Below are positions 9,991 through 20,890 of a stretch of 64,000 nt of DNA, one piece after another. A program made the position numbers and the translations under genes. The stretch covers positions 9,860,162 to 9,924,161 of the forward strand of contig OY848918.1 in assembly GCA_963693285.1 (NCBI GenBank). Reading direction: 5' to 3'. How positions within the stretch are numbered: position 1 is the stretch's first letter; the number at the start of each line of letters is the position of its first letter. Under the pieces are notes generated by a model. It was not told where the DNA came from, made no database searches, and saw only the letters and a program-made list of their open reading frames with translations. Source of the stretch: Xestospongia muta. Its lineage: Eukaryota; Porifera; Demospongiae; Haplosclerida; Petrosiidae.

Positions 9991-10849
9991 TAAAAATATG
10001 CTTCACCTCAATGACTACCCTAACATTAACCAGGACTCCCCTTCTTAGGATTTGTTTGGTAAAACCATGAAACAGACCTCCTCCCTTTGCCTCTTCAAAG
10101 GTTGAAGAATTTCTAACATTAACTATCATTTATTATCTTAGCCTTTCTAAGACAAGAGAATTACCCTGATTATCAACCATGACTCTTCTTAGCCTTCAAA
10201 AGACAAGTGTTACGTCAAGGTCTTGGGACTACCTAATATTAAATGCTGACAAAGATATAACAGATACCCTAAGGGTTACTCTGATTCATTCTTCAAAAGA
10301 CAAATGTTACCTCAGTCTTCAATTCAAACCTTAAGGGAATTATCCAATACAAAACTAGACCAGTAATCTTGACAACAGCTGTATTTCACAAAACTAGTGA
10401 TAAATAACACCTGTAACAACAGTTAGAGGACTACCTAAAACATTTTTTGTTCACCTCTTAAAAGATATCCATCTACTTCAGTGTCAATTACAGACCTCTT
10501 TTCTCGTAAACTAATACTACATCAATGTTATCTTACACATGTATTACAGACAGAAACACTTTATAATATTGACCTCCATAGAGAAGGGGACTTTAGCTAT
10601 ACAAACAACAGAAACAAACAATTAATGTTAATATCAAGTCAAAGATTACTAGTCATATAAAATTCAAAGAAAATTAGTAATAGTCTAGTTCATAAATGAG
10701 ATTCATGTTGCCATGAGACACATGATTTAATACCTTGTTTTTAGATATAATGATGTGTATATGGTATTTATAGTCCATGTCAGTGTACTGAATAAACTTT
10801 ACTGACTGATGAAATTCACTATACACACATTGCACAGTAAACATGGTAT
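9991..10849. other. Non-coding; paralogous to 53747-54850
   Basis: No credible gene. Aligns along its length with 53747-54850. There a 103-base segment is tandemly repeated about four times, while here it is present once (about 10190-10320), with the motif TACCCTAAGGGTTACTCTGA. Confidence 0.7.
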
Positions 10850-11458
10850 ACACAGTAAACATGATATATGCAATATTATATTGTATTTACTACTTACAGT
10901 ATACATAGTATATATGGTATAAACACATACTGTGTATAACATAATTATATAGTATGTATACTATGTTATACATAGTATATACAGTATACTATGTACAGTA
11001 TAATGTTATACATAGTATACACATTATACACTGTATACACAGTATACATTATATACATAGTATACACACTATACTATATTAAAATATCTGGCCATTTTAC
11101 ATCTTTCTAAAACCACAAAGATCACAATCAGATGTTTATTTCCCAATGAAGAAGCCTTTATTCTTGACTGATAAGAACTATACCAAAATCAACAATAGTT
11201 CTCCTTCTCAATAGTGGAAAGATAAGCAATACCACAAGGAGTACTCTAATATCAACCATAACTGTCCTTTCTCACCATATGAATAGGAAATGACTCTACT
11301 AATATCAAATAAGAACTCAATGAATACTCAGATATCAACCTTAACTGTCCTTTCTTAATCCAATATCAATCATGTATACTATATACACAGTGTACATGTC
11401 ATACATGTTATACATAGTATACACTATACACTATATACACAGTATATACATATATACA

Positions 11459-11516
<58 letters not shown>

Positions 11517-11520
11517 CATA
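10850..11520. repeat. TATACACAGTATACATAG satellite remnants and TA microsatellite
   Basis: Degenerate relatives of the 1-905 satellite at 10850-11075 and 11380-11460, then a pure (TA)n run at about 11459-11511. Between them (11085-11375) lies the copy of the flank also seen at 940-1370. No gene. Confidence 0.85.
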
Positions 11521-12385
11521 TAATGTATAACATGTTCCTAACTAAGCCAGATAAGCAATACCACGAGGAGTACTCTAATATCAATCATAACTGTTGTTTC
11601 TCACCACATAAATAAAAAATGACTCTACTAATATCAAACAAGAACTCAATGAATACTCAGATATCATCCTTAACTGTCCTTTCTCAACCCAATATCAATC
11701 ATACATTGACTCAGGTCACAGCAGACCTACTTACTCTCATTAATAAACAGTGTCTTAGTACTGAGTGAAATCTATCCCAATACACATTATGTAAACATGA
11801 TGCAATTGTATTAAGTACTACAATATTACAATGACATATCAATGTATTACTTTTATACACTTCATAGATGTCATGATAAATCATCCAACCAGAACTATAT
11901 AACTCTACTATAATATATTCTTTCAGTATGATGAAAGCATTTGAACTGCTATAGCTGAACATTATTGGTCTTATATTGCTAGTCTTAATATACTGATTCT
12001 TTGTTCGATAGCTATAATATTATTAGTCTTATATAGTTCTGTGGCATTCTTATAATCAGCAGTGATAGCAGGTATATATTAGAAAGCTAACTAAGTCACT
12101 TTTGATACATCAGTCAACACTATAATCAAGTATTAGCAAGGGATGTCTGAATAATTTTAGAATGTGAAAGTTTATGTCAAATTACATATAATAATCATTT
12201 CAAATAAAACCAAAAGAAACAATTTATTAATCATCATCTACAAGAACCCATAATAAACCTAGTAGTTATGTTGTCCACACCTACTAATATAACTGACATA
12301 TTAACAAGACCTCATTAGAAGTAAAATCTAAATCAAGTTAATAGAAATGTCCATTCCTTCACAACCACACAACCTCAAAACACAA
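11521..12385. other. Non-coding; second copy of array flank
   Basis: 11550-11980 repeats 1060-1500 (including AACTCAATGAATACTCAGAT). The last 240 bases, 12146-12385, are nearly identical to 43799-44038. In both places the segment touches a broken FReD gene, so it may be a mobile or recombinogenic block. No gene seen. Confidence 0.65.
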
Positions 12386-12760
12386 TCATCCATCAGGACA
12401 TTTCTCACTGCTATCTGTCATGTTAAGATAAGCCACCCTCATCCAACCTCCTGTGGAAGTACACAATGTTTCCATGTGGCAGTATGCCTGACGAACATGG
12501 CCATGACTATCAACTAACATGTAATAGTCTGAAGGACAGCCTGAACATTTCTTCCTAATCTCCTCACATGAGTGAAGTAATCGAGAAGGTTTATACTCAT
12601 TGTTGCAGTGGGACATAATAGAGTTAAGATAGTCAATTCTCAAATGATTGAATCAAAGTGATAAGTAGAAAGACATGTGCCAACTGTGCTAGCAGAGATG
12701 CTAACAATAACAACCAGTAGAGTTATACAATAAAGATAACCATTTTTAATGTTGTTGAAA
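12386..12760 (-). pseudogene. FReD N-terminal half, broken by insertion
   Basis: Residues equivalent to the signal peptide (about 12690-12745, with an internal stop) through LLHSCEEIRKKCSGCPSDYY, HGHVRQAYCHME and GGWMRVAYLNMTDSSEKCPD are present. The coiled-coil region is missing and the frame stops where the 240-base block at 12146-12385 begins. MVYFY/MAYLH subfamily, closest to the copies at 2602 and 28022. The upstream end is interrupted by the fold-back insertion at 12741-12862. Confidence 0.8.
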
Positions 12761-12862
12761 AGTCTTAAGCGAAGGGGTAATAGATGTGAAAGGACATTTC
12801 AAACTTTATATTTGTCTGAAAAATATAAAGTCTGAAATGTCCTTTCACATTTTGAATGTTGT
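12741..12862. mobile_element. Fold-back insertion with 29-bp arms and target duplication
   Basis: Two 29-base inverted arms (12785-12813 and 12821-12849) differ at one position and are separated by the 7-base loop GTCTGAA. The insert is bracketed by CATTTTTAATGTTGT (12741-12755) and CATTTTGAATGTTGT (12848-12862). The paralogous locus near 2600 has only one copy of that 15-mer, so it is an insertion with a target-site duplication, placed at the pseudogene's start codon. It has no coding capacity. MITE-like or snap-back origin is inference. Confidence 0.75.
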
Positions 12863-14060
12863 CTTGAATTGTGAATGATTAAAATTTATTATCTTTTTAT
12901 ATCTTTCTAAAACCACAGAAATCATCTCTAAAGTCAATATTTATTATTACACAGAAATAGATTTTTTCAATGAAGAAGACTTTAACCATTGTTATCTTAA
13001 GGACTACCCATCTTTGTCCTTTCTCAACTTTAAACAAGCAAGTCCAAAGGCAAGAACTACCCCAATGATAACCTCACCAAAAAGGACACATCAAGGACTA
13101 CACATAGATAAGATAACCCTTTAAGAAAGGACACTTTAAGAAGTACTTGTAGTCATATCTATTGAACTCTTGAAAGGAGAAGGTCTACTACAATATCAAC
13201 TATGGCTGTCCTTTCTCAAACTCTCAATACACAAAGACTATATCAATAACAATGGTATATCAATAACTAGAACAATTCTAATATAAACTATGACTGATAA
13301 ACAAATCCTCTTGATCTACTAGTAGCCATTGATTAATACTACTTTATACTACATACTGTAACCAGTCTGGTCAGTCTGGTTTAGAGAAATCACAAAAGAA
13401 GGAAGATGAACTAACACAAGAACTACAACTAATGATGGAACACTAATACCATCATAATACATGTTAAATACATGTTAGTAAGGATCACTTTGTGATGTAG
13501 TAATTACTGTATCTTATATAATGTACAACCATAATTACTCAAGCACTATAAACGAAACACACATAGACACACTTGGAGTGTCTGGAATTAGAGTGTATAG
13601 ATGAAATTGGAGAGTAAACAAACAAAACATGTACTTATAAGTATGTGAGAGAATATCAGTGGCTTGAGTTTAATTAGAAGTTGGTATAGACATACACAAA
13701 ATTGAAGTGTGTTTCCCAATGCAGAAACAATTTCTTGACTGATAAACTATACTGCAATATCAATAGTAACTCTCCTTTGTTAACATTTGAGCAATACCAC
13801 AAGGAGTATTCTAATATCAACTATATCTGTTCTTTCTTAATGCTCTGAAAGACAATGATTACTCCAATATCAACCAAGGTTCACCTCCTTAGCCATTGAA
13901 AAGATAAGCAATACCTCAAGGAGTACTCTAATAACAACTGTGGCTGTTGATTATATGATAAATACCTCCCCCATAAAGGTTGTATAATGTTACAATGATA
14001 TACCAGTGTATTGCACTATGTACACATATACTATTTATGACATTAATATTACATTTTGAC
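12863..14060. other. Non-coding unit spacer
   Basis: Matches 2640-3300 and, further right, 21180-21780 and 29200-29600. Contains AAGGACTACC-type motifs but no open frame with family features. It is the part of the CFAP91 intron between nested FReD remnants and the 5'-side exons. Confidence 0.65.
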
Positions 14061-14064
14061 TTAC

Positions 14065-14825
14065 CACAAATGTTCCAGTCTCTTATCATTCAATACTTGA
14101 TAGTGAGTCTCTCTCTGTTGAAGTGATTTCTCAAGTAATTCCATTCTCTCTAATTGTATAGCAGAGATCTCCTTCTCACGATAACTCCACTCTAGATATT
14201 CCTGTTCGTCCATCATATGTCTAAAATAATAAATAGATGTTAGATCCATACACAGAATGAATGGATGGATGAATGGACAATTGGGATCAATAAATAGACA
14301 GATAAATAAATACATGGATGAATAGATGGACAAATGGATGGATGAATAAATGGAATGGATGAATAGATGGATAAATGAATGAACAGATAAAATAAAATGG
14401 TTAAATGGATGGATGGATAAAAAGTATGATGGATACATGGTTAAATGGATGGATTTCCAGTCTATATTGTATCTACCTTCTCTTATCAATCTATGATATG
14501 TCATCCAGTGATGGCAAAGTAGCTTCCCAAGCTTGTTAGCTTGAGTTCTCTCTATCATTTCTCACTGACCTAGACCAGCAGGTAAGCCACACCCTACAAA
14601 TATAACACTTAGAACCAGTTAGAAACTCACTATCTAGTACTCACCATAACACAGTATTGCTAATGTAAGCAGTTCAGACTGTGAACCAGGTTGAACTACA
14701 TATTCTGGTGAGTAAGGACTGCCTGTGTCTCACTGTCTCTATAATCTGTTTGTACATGGACAGTTCTAGTCAATGGAGCAGCTAGAGACAGTTCAGTAGA
14801 TTGTTTATCCATCAGAGGTTCTAGA
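14065..14825 (-). pseudogene. CFAP91: CFAP91 5'-side exons, unit 1
   Basis: The best preserved MMDE exon, 14065-14220 (HMMDEQEYLEWSYREKEISA then QLERMELLEKSLQQRETHYQ then VLNDKRLEHLW), ends at a perfect GTAAGT donor. The MIER exon, 14477-14565 (MIERTQANKLGKLLCHHWMT), has a changed 5' splice-site neighbourhood. The DPYSPEYVV exon, 14645-14825, has lost one base (GGACTGCCTG for GGATCTGTCTG), so the frame shifts inside the conserved block. Continues leftwards, across the FReD intron, to the exons at 5456-6475. Confidence 0.85.
14240..14450. repeat. ATGGATGAA-type repeat, copy 2
   Basis: Intronic tetranucleotide-rich tract homologous to 3484-3700. It falls between the MMDE and MIER exons, as in the sister units. 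Confidence 0.9.
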
Positions 14826-14879
14826 CTATATGGGGGAGGGTGAAGTAATGAGGAGATTGATGATGGACTCACATTTGTG

Positions 14880-15248
14880 GCACTGGGACAATTAATGGAA
14901 GATCATCATAGGAACCTAAACATACCCAAAGATCTACAAAAAAGACATGGAGGACCACAAGAGTTCTCCAAGGATTTTCTGATAACTGGAACAGGATTGT
15001 TTCAAGTTCGCCTGACTGAAGAAGGGATGAGAGAACAAGGTATCAGAATACACCATATGTTTGCTTCTCCAGTGTTACGATGTATACAGACAGGTAATTC
15101 CATCTTGCAAGGAATGGGTGACTTCAGTACTAAAATTAAAGTAGAACATGGCTTCTTTGAATGGTTAGCTTGGTGCTGAGGGGAGGTACCTATGTTTATG
15201 CTTGCCAAAGATATAGTAAAGTTTGGTCTCCAAGTTGATCCAAATTAA
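14880..15248 (+). pseudogene. Histidine-phosphatase fragment, copy 2
   Basis: LTEEGMREQGIRIHHMFASP, LRCIQTGNSILQGMG and VEHGFFEWLAWC are in frame, then a TGA at 15177-15179 sits where sister copies at 4417 and 44614 have CGA (Arg). The rest (GEVPMFMLAKD...QVDPN) is still readable after the stop. Twelve bases (AFEE) are missing near 14897. The RHG nucleophile motif is absent. No sign that it makes a phosphatase. Confidence 0.8.
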
Positions 15249-15571
15249 GTTGTTTACAATATAACTTTGTAATTATCTATTCTCAAATGTTGTGAACGTT
15301 AATTATAGGGGTTTTACTTGATTAAAATTAATTACAATAATATGCTGTCCATATTATCATCTTTATTTTGTTCTAAATAGTAGCTTGTTTATTGTAATTA
15401 TTATTGATTTTTGTTTTAATGTTCTAAGTCTCTTTTATTTCTCTCTTATGATCACTGTTATATTTTTTCAGGGATAATAATTATTGTTATACTACAATAT
15501 AAGGCTATTATAAGTACCTGTACTATGCAGAGTAATACACTCTAGTATCATAATATGTTAATACAACATTT
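15249..15571. other. Phosphatase 3' region, convergent spacer
   Basis: AT-rich spacer between the phosphatase stop and the CFAP91 stop, shared by all units (e.g. GATTTTTGTTTTAATGTTCT, GGGATAATAATTATTG). Equivalent stretches are 22910-23234, 30611-30934, 40164-40485 and 44686-45011. No gene; both genes end towards it, so it should hold their poly(A) sites. Confidence 0.6.
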
Positions 15572-16271
15572 CTAGTGATCTTGTTGGTTGGTGATTTCAC
15601 TGCTTTGCCCCTCTTCACTAATAGTAGAAGTAGTAACTGTTTCCTTAGCTAGTCCTTCTTCTCCTAGTTGTTTATGGATAATACGATGAGCTACTAATAA
15701 ATGTTTCCTCTGACTGTGTTTGACTAGAGACATGACCAATGGAGTCCAAATATTTTTATCTATTGGTTACTTACCTTTCTCTCTGATAGTCTGTTTCTCT
15801 ACCTCAGGTAGCAAGAAGTAGTAAACCATTTCAGCCACCATTTCTTGACTTTGGAGTTTATCTTGACTGCAAGTATAACATTATATTATATATCATCTAT
15901 TCTCAGTACAGTAATGTAAATAACTTACGTTTTTTTAAACTCAGCTGCTAGTTTGTTATGACATTAGCTTGTTCATGTATCTCTTGTCTAGTCTATAATA
16001 AAATGACTATTAATAAGTTATGATATATTGAAGATTTAATACCTGTTTGTCAGCTGTTTTCTCTATAGATTGTAGAATAATGTCCTCTAGGTAAGTGTCA
16101 ACAGTGCCTTGATGAACTCTTATCATCTGATGGAGAAGTAACATGGAAAATTAATAAACATATGAATGTGAAGAGCGAATAAAAGTATATAGTAGACATA
16201 ATAAACTAGTAGACCATTGCATAGTGAATTATCTGATGTAGAGTGGATGGGTTTAAGGCATAATAGACTCA

Positions 16272-16433
<162 letters not shown>

Positions 16434-17030
16434 CTATACATAACCACAGCAGTACATATAATTGTGTGTGCTTGTGTAACGAACAGACCTGTAATCTGAG
16501 AACTTCTTTATTGAGGAAGTCCAACTGTTGAACAATCAACTCGGCAGCTCCTTGTTCAGCTCCATCATTAATAACAGATTCCTGTTATTAGTGTTATTAA
16601 TTGTTAACTAAATAGTATTTACCTTGTGTTCAGCTTTTTCTTTAGCTCTCTGTTTACTCAATATAGCTTCTGTCTCTTTTTTCTTCTGTTTTTGCTCAGG
16701 AGATTGTAAGGCGTGTGTAGTACGAAGCTCTTTAATAAGATCTGATCTCATTTTTTTACCTTCATACATCTTGAGAAATGATGTGTAGAGTCAATGGTAG
16801 AATATGAAGAGGTCCTACTAACCTTGTTTTGTACAGCACAACCTCTAATAAGTCTTTGTAGTAAAATAATGGCCAACTCTCATTCCTCTTCCTCCTATGG
16901 AGTGTAATAGATGTATGACTGTATTGTATCAGTACTCAATGTATTGATGATACACATAAGTGCATATATTATTAGTATTATAATACATAAATTATGATAG
17001 GTACAATTAATTAGAAACTAATATAGAAAA

Positions 17031-17114
17031 TGCTGATTAATCTTTGCCTGGAATTGAACCACAGGTCCTACACTAGTTCAGCAGTTGCTTTAACTATTGA
17101 ACTACTTGCTGATT
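17031..17114 (-). mobile_element. tRNA-like SINE candidate with 8-bp direct repeats
   Basis: On the minus strand TAGTTCAATAG resembles a tRNA A box, and GGTTCAATTCC, about 45 bases later, is a near-perfect B box (T-loop). TGCTGATT flanks it on both sides (17031-17038, 17107-17114), as a target duplication would. It lies in a CFAP91 intron. Acceptor and T-stem pairing is poor, so it is not a working tRNA. Copies carried by unit duplication: 24701, 41948, 57282. Confidence 0.5.
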
Positions 17115-17631
17115 TTTTGTACCTATTCATAACAATTTATAATATACTATCAATCATATATTGTGGATTATCTGTGTACTGTTGTACAAACATACTTCAC
17201 TGGGTGCTTTAATAGTTGGAGTTGAAGGGCGTGGAATTGGTTTTTCAACTTTCTCTAACAGTCTCAATGACCCTCATCAGCTAAAAGATCAAAGAAATGA
17301 CCTCATTAGAGTCTGAGCCATTACAATAAAAGTTCATTTCATTCTATTTATAAAATATTATTTAGTTATCCTCTTACTTTGTAGTTTCTTTGTTTGTAAA
17401 TCATTATAGACTTTGTCCAATATCTTGCCAAGTTTAGCTTGTTTTCTAGCTTTGACACCAATTGGTTTAGCTGATGAACTAGGAGGTTTAATTCTAGAAA
17501 GACAAAAAGGTACATTAATAGCTAACACATTGATACTGTATTAATAAATAGTCTCTTAGACTACACAACACAAGGAGTAACAAAACTCAGCCTAGTGTCA
17601 ACTGGTTAATCTAAGAGACAAAACGTTTGTA

Positions 17632-17636
<5 letters not shown>

Positions 17637-17692
<56 letters not shown>
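17637..17692. repeat. (TA)n microsatellite
   Basis: An uninterrupted TA run in the CFAP91 intron next to the LLDLE exon. Expanded in the same intron of units 4 (36161), 5 (42567) and 6 (49466). In units 1, 3 and 4-left it is a TATATATGTGTGAG mixture. Confidence 0.95.
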
Positions 17693-17693
<1 letters not shown>

Positions 17694-18087
17694 CAGAATA
17701 TACCTCAAATCAGTCACTTTATGAGGCAGAGTAGCTTTAAGATCCAATAGTCCTATATTATAGTCAATATAATACTATCATATATATAGTGTGTGTACAA
17801 TGTACCATTGAGTGCTGTGTGATATTGGTTCTTTATTGCATATTGCTTTGAGCTAGTGTGATAGTTGTCAGGGTGTCTCTACCTTTTATATGTTCACTCC
17901 TAACTTATCTAATTTGTCGCTTTTTCTTTGTTTCTAAGACTACTAAAATATTATACATAATTATCAGTATGTTAACCAGTTTATTGGTATCAAAATTGTT
18001 ATTAACATCAAAATTTTTTTCACAAAATCAAAGATGTATCAAAATTAATGCATGAAATGTTTTTGATCACAGCGTGAGATTTTTCCT

Positions 18088-19404
18088 TTATTTCACATAG
18101 ATCTCATAATGACCTACAGCACAATCTTCATCAGATGTACCTTCATCAAGACAGATCCTCATCTCTATGTAGTCAGAAGTGGAGTAATTGAATTTCTTAT
18201 AAAACCAAGGTATATCAGTACGTTGACAACAGGCAGTTTCTGAACTACCACATTGATGACCATCCCAAAGAGGATCATTGGTATAGAATTTACCTCCAGA
18301 ATAACTTTGACTTCCAGACTCACAATAATAGTCACTACTGACAAATGATGGTGGAGTTTTAGGATTGTTACTACCACATGGACAACGACTAAGAAGGTTC
18401 TCAGTTGTACCACAAATAAAAGTCCAAATATGCCTACGAGGACTACCATGAGTTAAACTGATACCATCACAGTAATGAGAGTTAATACTGCTGGTAGTGT
18501 GTTCTGCTCCATCTGTGTGACCAACTTGATATCCAATAACTTTACCACACACTTGAGAGTACTCAATATTACCTGATGGAAATGTTATTCCTGCACAGCT
18601 ACCTCCACTACTAACTGGTCGACCACATGCTCGAACATCATTTTCGCTATACAGTCTAAATTCATCAGGACATTTATCACTGCTATCTGTCATGTTAAGG
18701 TAAGCTACCCTCATCCAACCTCCTCCGGAGTTACACAACTCCTCCATATAACAGTACACATGACGAGCATGTCCATGACTATCAGCTATAATGTAATAGT
18801 CTGAAGGACTGCTTGGCCATTTACTTTTGATCTCCTCACATGAGTGAAGTAAAGGAGAAGGTGTATACTCATCACTATCATCATCTAGTTTATCATCAAT
18901 AGATGTCAGAGTATTGTGAGTTATATTGCTATGTCTTATTAACAGGTCAGTGTTTGACTTGATACTCTTAATGCTGGATGAAAGACTATTGACTTGTCTC
19001 TGTAATAAAGTTATATTTGAGGGTAGTATTTGTTGGTGGGACTCTATTGTGTTCAGTCTGCTAGTTAGATCTTGAATGGAGGTGTTCAGTAATAGCTCAA
19101 TACGACTCAAGATAGCTAGTCCTTGTTGCTTTTTTGAAGGTGATCCCTTCTTATACTCACCTAGTAACTCCCTTAACAGAGACAACTGAAGGAGACTTGT
19201 AACACCAGTAAGAGATTCTCCAATGTCAGAGGGATCTCTAGTTCCAACATGTCCAAGTTGTTTGCTAATATTAGCTAGAGCCTGTTCAATAAATTTGAAA
19301 GAAGAGGTAGAAAGACATGTATTAGAGACATCATTACCACTGTTAGAGCTAGCAGAGACACTAGCGATAACAGCTAAGAAAGTTATAACATAGAAATACA
19401 CCAT
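18088..19404 (-). CDS. Secreted coiled-coil / fibrinogen-like protein, FReD-2
   Basis: An intact 438-codon frame and the only full-length member of the second subfamily. Signal peptide MVYFYVITFLAVIASVSASS. About 165 residues of helical sequence follow (IEQALANISKQLG, LSRIELLLNTSIQDLTSRLN, INSL-like heptads), with NIT/NIS glycosylation sites. The fibrinogen-like domain starts at HSCEEIKSKWPSSPSDYY, about residue 184. The two Cys of the usual RCPxCP are replaced by Trp and Ser. The rest matches FReD-1 (GGWMRVAYLNMTDSSDKCPD, CGRPVSSGGSCAG, PLWDGHQCG, EIYVK). The TAA stop overlaps AATAAA (18087-18092). The C-terminal domain is far more alike between subfamilies than the N-terminus, which suggests gene conversion or domain swapping. 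Location and role: secreted, ligand unknown. Confidence 0.88.
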   Translation of the reverse strand: MVYFYVITFLAVIASVSASSNSGNDVSNTCLSTSSFKFIEQALANISKQLGHVGTRDPSDIGESLTGVTSLLQLSLLRELLGEYKKGSPSKKQQGLAILSRIELLLNTSIQDLTSRLNTIESHQQILPSNITLLQRQVNSLSSSIKSIKSNTDLLIRHSNITHNTLTSIDDKLDDDSDEYTPSPLLHSCEEIKSKWPSSPSDYYIIADSHGHARHVYCYMEELCNSGGGWMRVAYLNMTDSSDKCPDEFRLYSENDVRACGRPVSSGGSCAGITFPSGNIEYSQVCGKVIGYQVGHTDGAEHTTSSINSHYCDGISLTHGSPRRHIWTFICGTTENLLSRCPCGSNNPKTPPSFVSSDYYCESGSQSYSGGKFYTNDPLWDGHQCGSSETACCQRTDIPWFYKKFNYSTSDYIEMRICLDEGTSDEDCAVGHYEIYVK

Positions 19405-19448
19405 TATAGAATGATTTCTGCAAATATAAATGTGAACACTATTTAGCC

Positions 19449-19457
19449 ATTTATATA
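19449..19457 (-). promoter_or_regulatory. TATA-like box of FReD-2
   Basis: TATATAAAT on the minus strand, 45-53 bases upstream of the FReD-2 start. The spacing is like that of the other FReD genes although the surrounding sequence is unrelated, which makes a core-promoter role more likely. Confidence 0.55.
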
Positions 19458-20280
19458 CTTTACTAAACCACAGAGATCAATCATCCTTAACCCATGAAAA
19501 GAACCTTTGTTCAATGATACTTGTAATCTCAAGGACTACCCATAGTTATTTTTGTCTTTAAAAATAACCACATATTCCTCTAAAAGGACACTTTAAAGAT
19601 TACCCAGGGTTGTCCTTTCTCAGACATTGAAAAGAGAGGTTATACTACAATATTAACGATAACTGTCCTTTCTCAAGCTCTCAATGGACAAGAACTATCA
19701 CAGGTTTTATTCTTAAAGATAAAAACAACTTCAAAGTCAACTATAGCTAGATAGATCAATCCTCTCAACCTACATCACTAATTGTATATAATACAACTAT
19801 ATTATATATACTGTAAAGGAAAATCTATTTTTACAGTACATATCATACTGATACATAAGTTAATACCATTCTATACAGTATAAATTAATAGACCTATATA
19901 ATATCCTATTCATCTCATACTAGCTTATAGACAAATTTGCTTACATTCAAATGCAATAAATGACAGCACAAGAACAAAGGAGGAACACCAGTACATTGCT
20001 ATCATGTTTATGAGTGTCCCACAACAATAGAATTTACCAGGAGTTTGGTTTCACAGTATAGTAATTACCAATAACTTGTATGTTTGGAAATTACTAATGG
20101 GTAGGAATAAATTCTCAAGACTATTACTAAGACAACAACAAAAGCTCAAAAGGTTAAACTAAGAAAAATGATCTAATACCATTTAATAGACTAATTCATA
20201 TTTCATTAAAGAAAACTAAAATTGTATGCAATGACAAATTACAGAGAGTCACTCATTGTTGTATGTACATCTCTTCTAAA
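19458..20280. other. FReD-2 upstream region, no gene
   Basis: Diffuse AAGGACTACC / CTGTCCTTTCTCA motifs to about 19720, then AT-rich sequence without a persuasive open frame or repeat. It is not part of the promoter array seen upstream of the MTSLLSLL-type genes. Confidence 0.5.
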
Positions 20281-20560
20281 CTACTTAACATAGATCTCAT
20301 ATTGACCTACAGCACAATCTTCATCAGATGTTGCTTCATCAAGACAGATCCTCATCTCTATGTAGTCAGTAGTGGAGCAATTAAGTTTCTTATAAAACCA
20401 AGGTATACCAGTACGTTGACAACAGGCAGTTTCTATATTACCACATTGATGACAATCCCACAAAGGATCATTGGTATAGAATTTACCAACTACTGGTGGT
20501 GATGTGGGACATCCTGACTAACAGTAATAATCATTACCAACAAATGATGGTGGGTTTTGA
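20281..20560 (-). pseudogene. FReD C-terminal fragment
   Basis: CHQCGNIETACCQRTGIPWF, KLNCSTTDYIEMRICLDEAT and EIYVK end at the stop 20281-20283. Upstream, GKFYTNDPLW is kept, but the CESGSP block contains TAG (DYYC-stop-SG) and homology ends near 20560. Here the stop is TAG within AAGTAGTT, so the overlapping AATAAA of the intact genes is absent. Confidence 0.8.
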
Positions 20561-20639
20561 AATCTATACTACCATTATTCTCCTTTCTCAACCTTAAACA
20601 AGTAAGTTCAAATGCAAGAACTACTCCAACAATGATAAC

Positions 20640-20890
20640 CTCACCAAAAAGGACATATCAAGACCTACACATAGATAAGATAACCCTTTGAGAAATGTCA
20701 CTCTAAGAACTACATATAGATAAGATAACCCTTTAAGAAGGATACACCATGAATTAACCACAGATAAGATAACCATTTAAGAAAGGATACATTAAGGACT
20801 ATACATAGATAAGATAACCCTTTAACTAAGGACACATCAAGACAAACCATAGATAAGATAACCCTTTAAAGAAAGTACACTCCAAGGACT
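20640..20890. repeat. TAGATAAGATAACCCTTTAA minisatellite, about 5 copies
   Basis: Irregular repeats of roughly 45 bases containing TAGATAAGATAACCCTTTAA and GGACACATCAAGGACTAC. It is the same family as the longer array at 28361-28850; single copies are at 2830-2890 and 13085-13140. Confidence 0.85.

Noticed and set aside
17031..17114. A functional tRNA gene
   Set aside because: A and B boxes are recognisable but the acceptor and T stems do not pair well, so only a tRNA-derived element is proposed.
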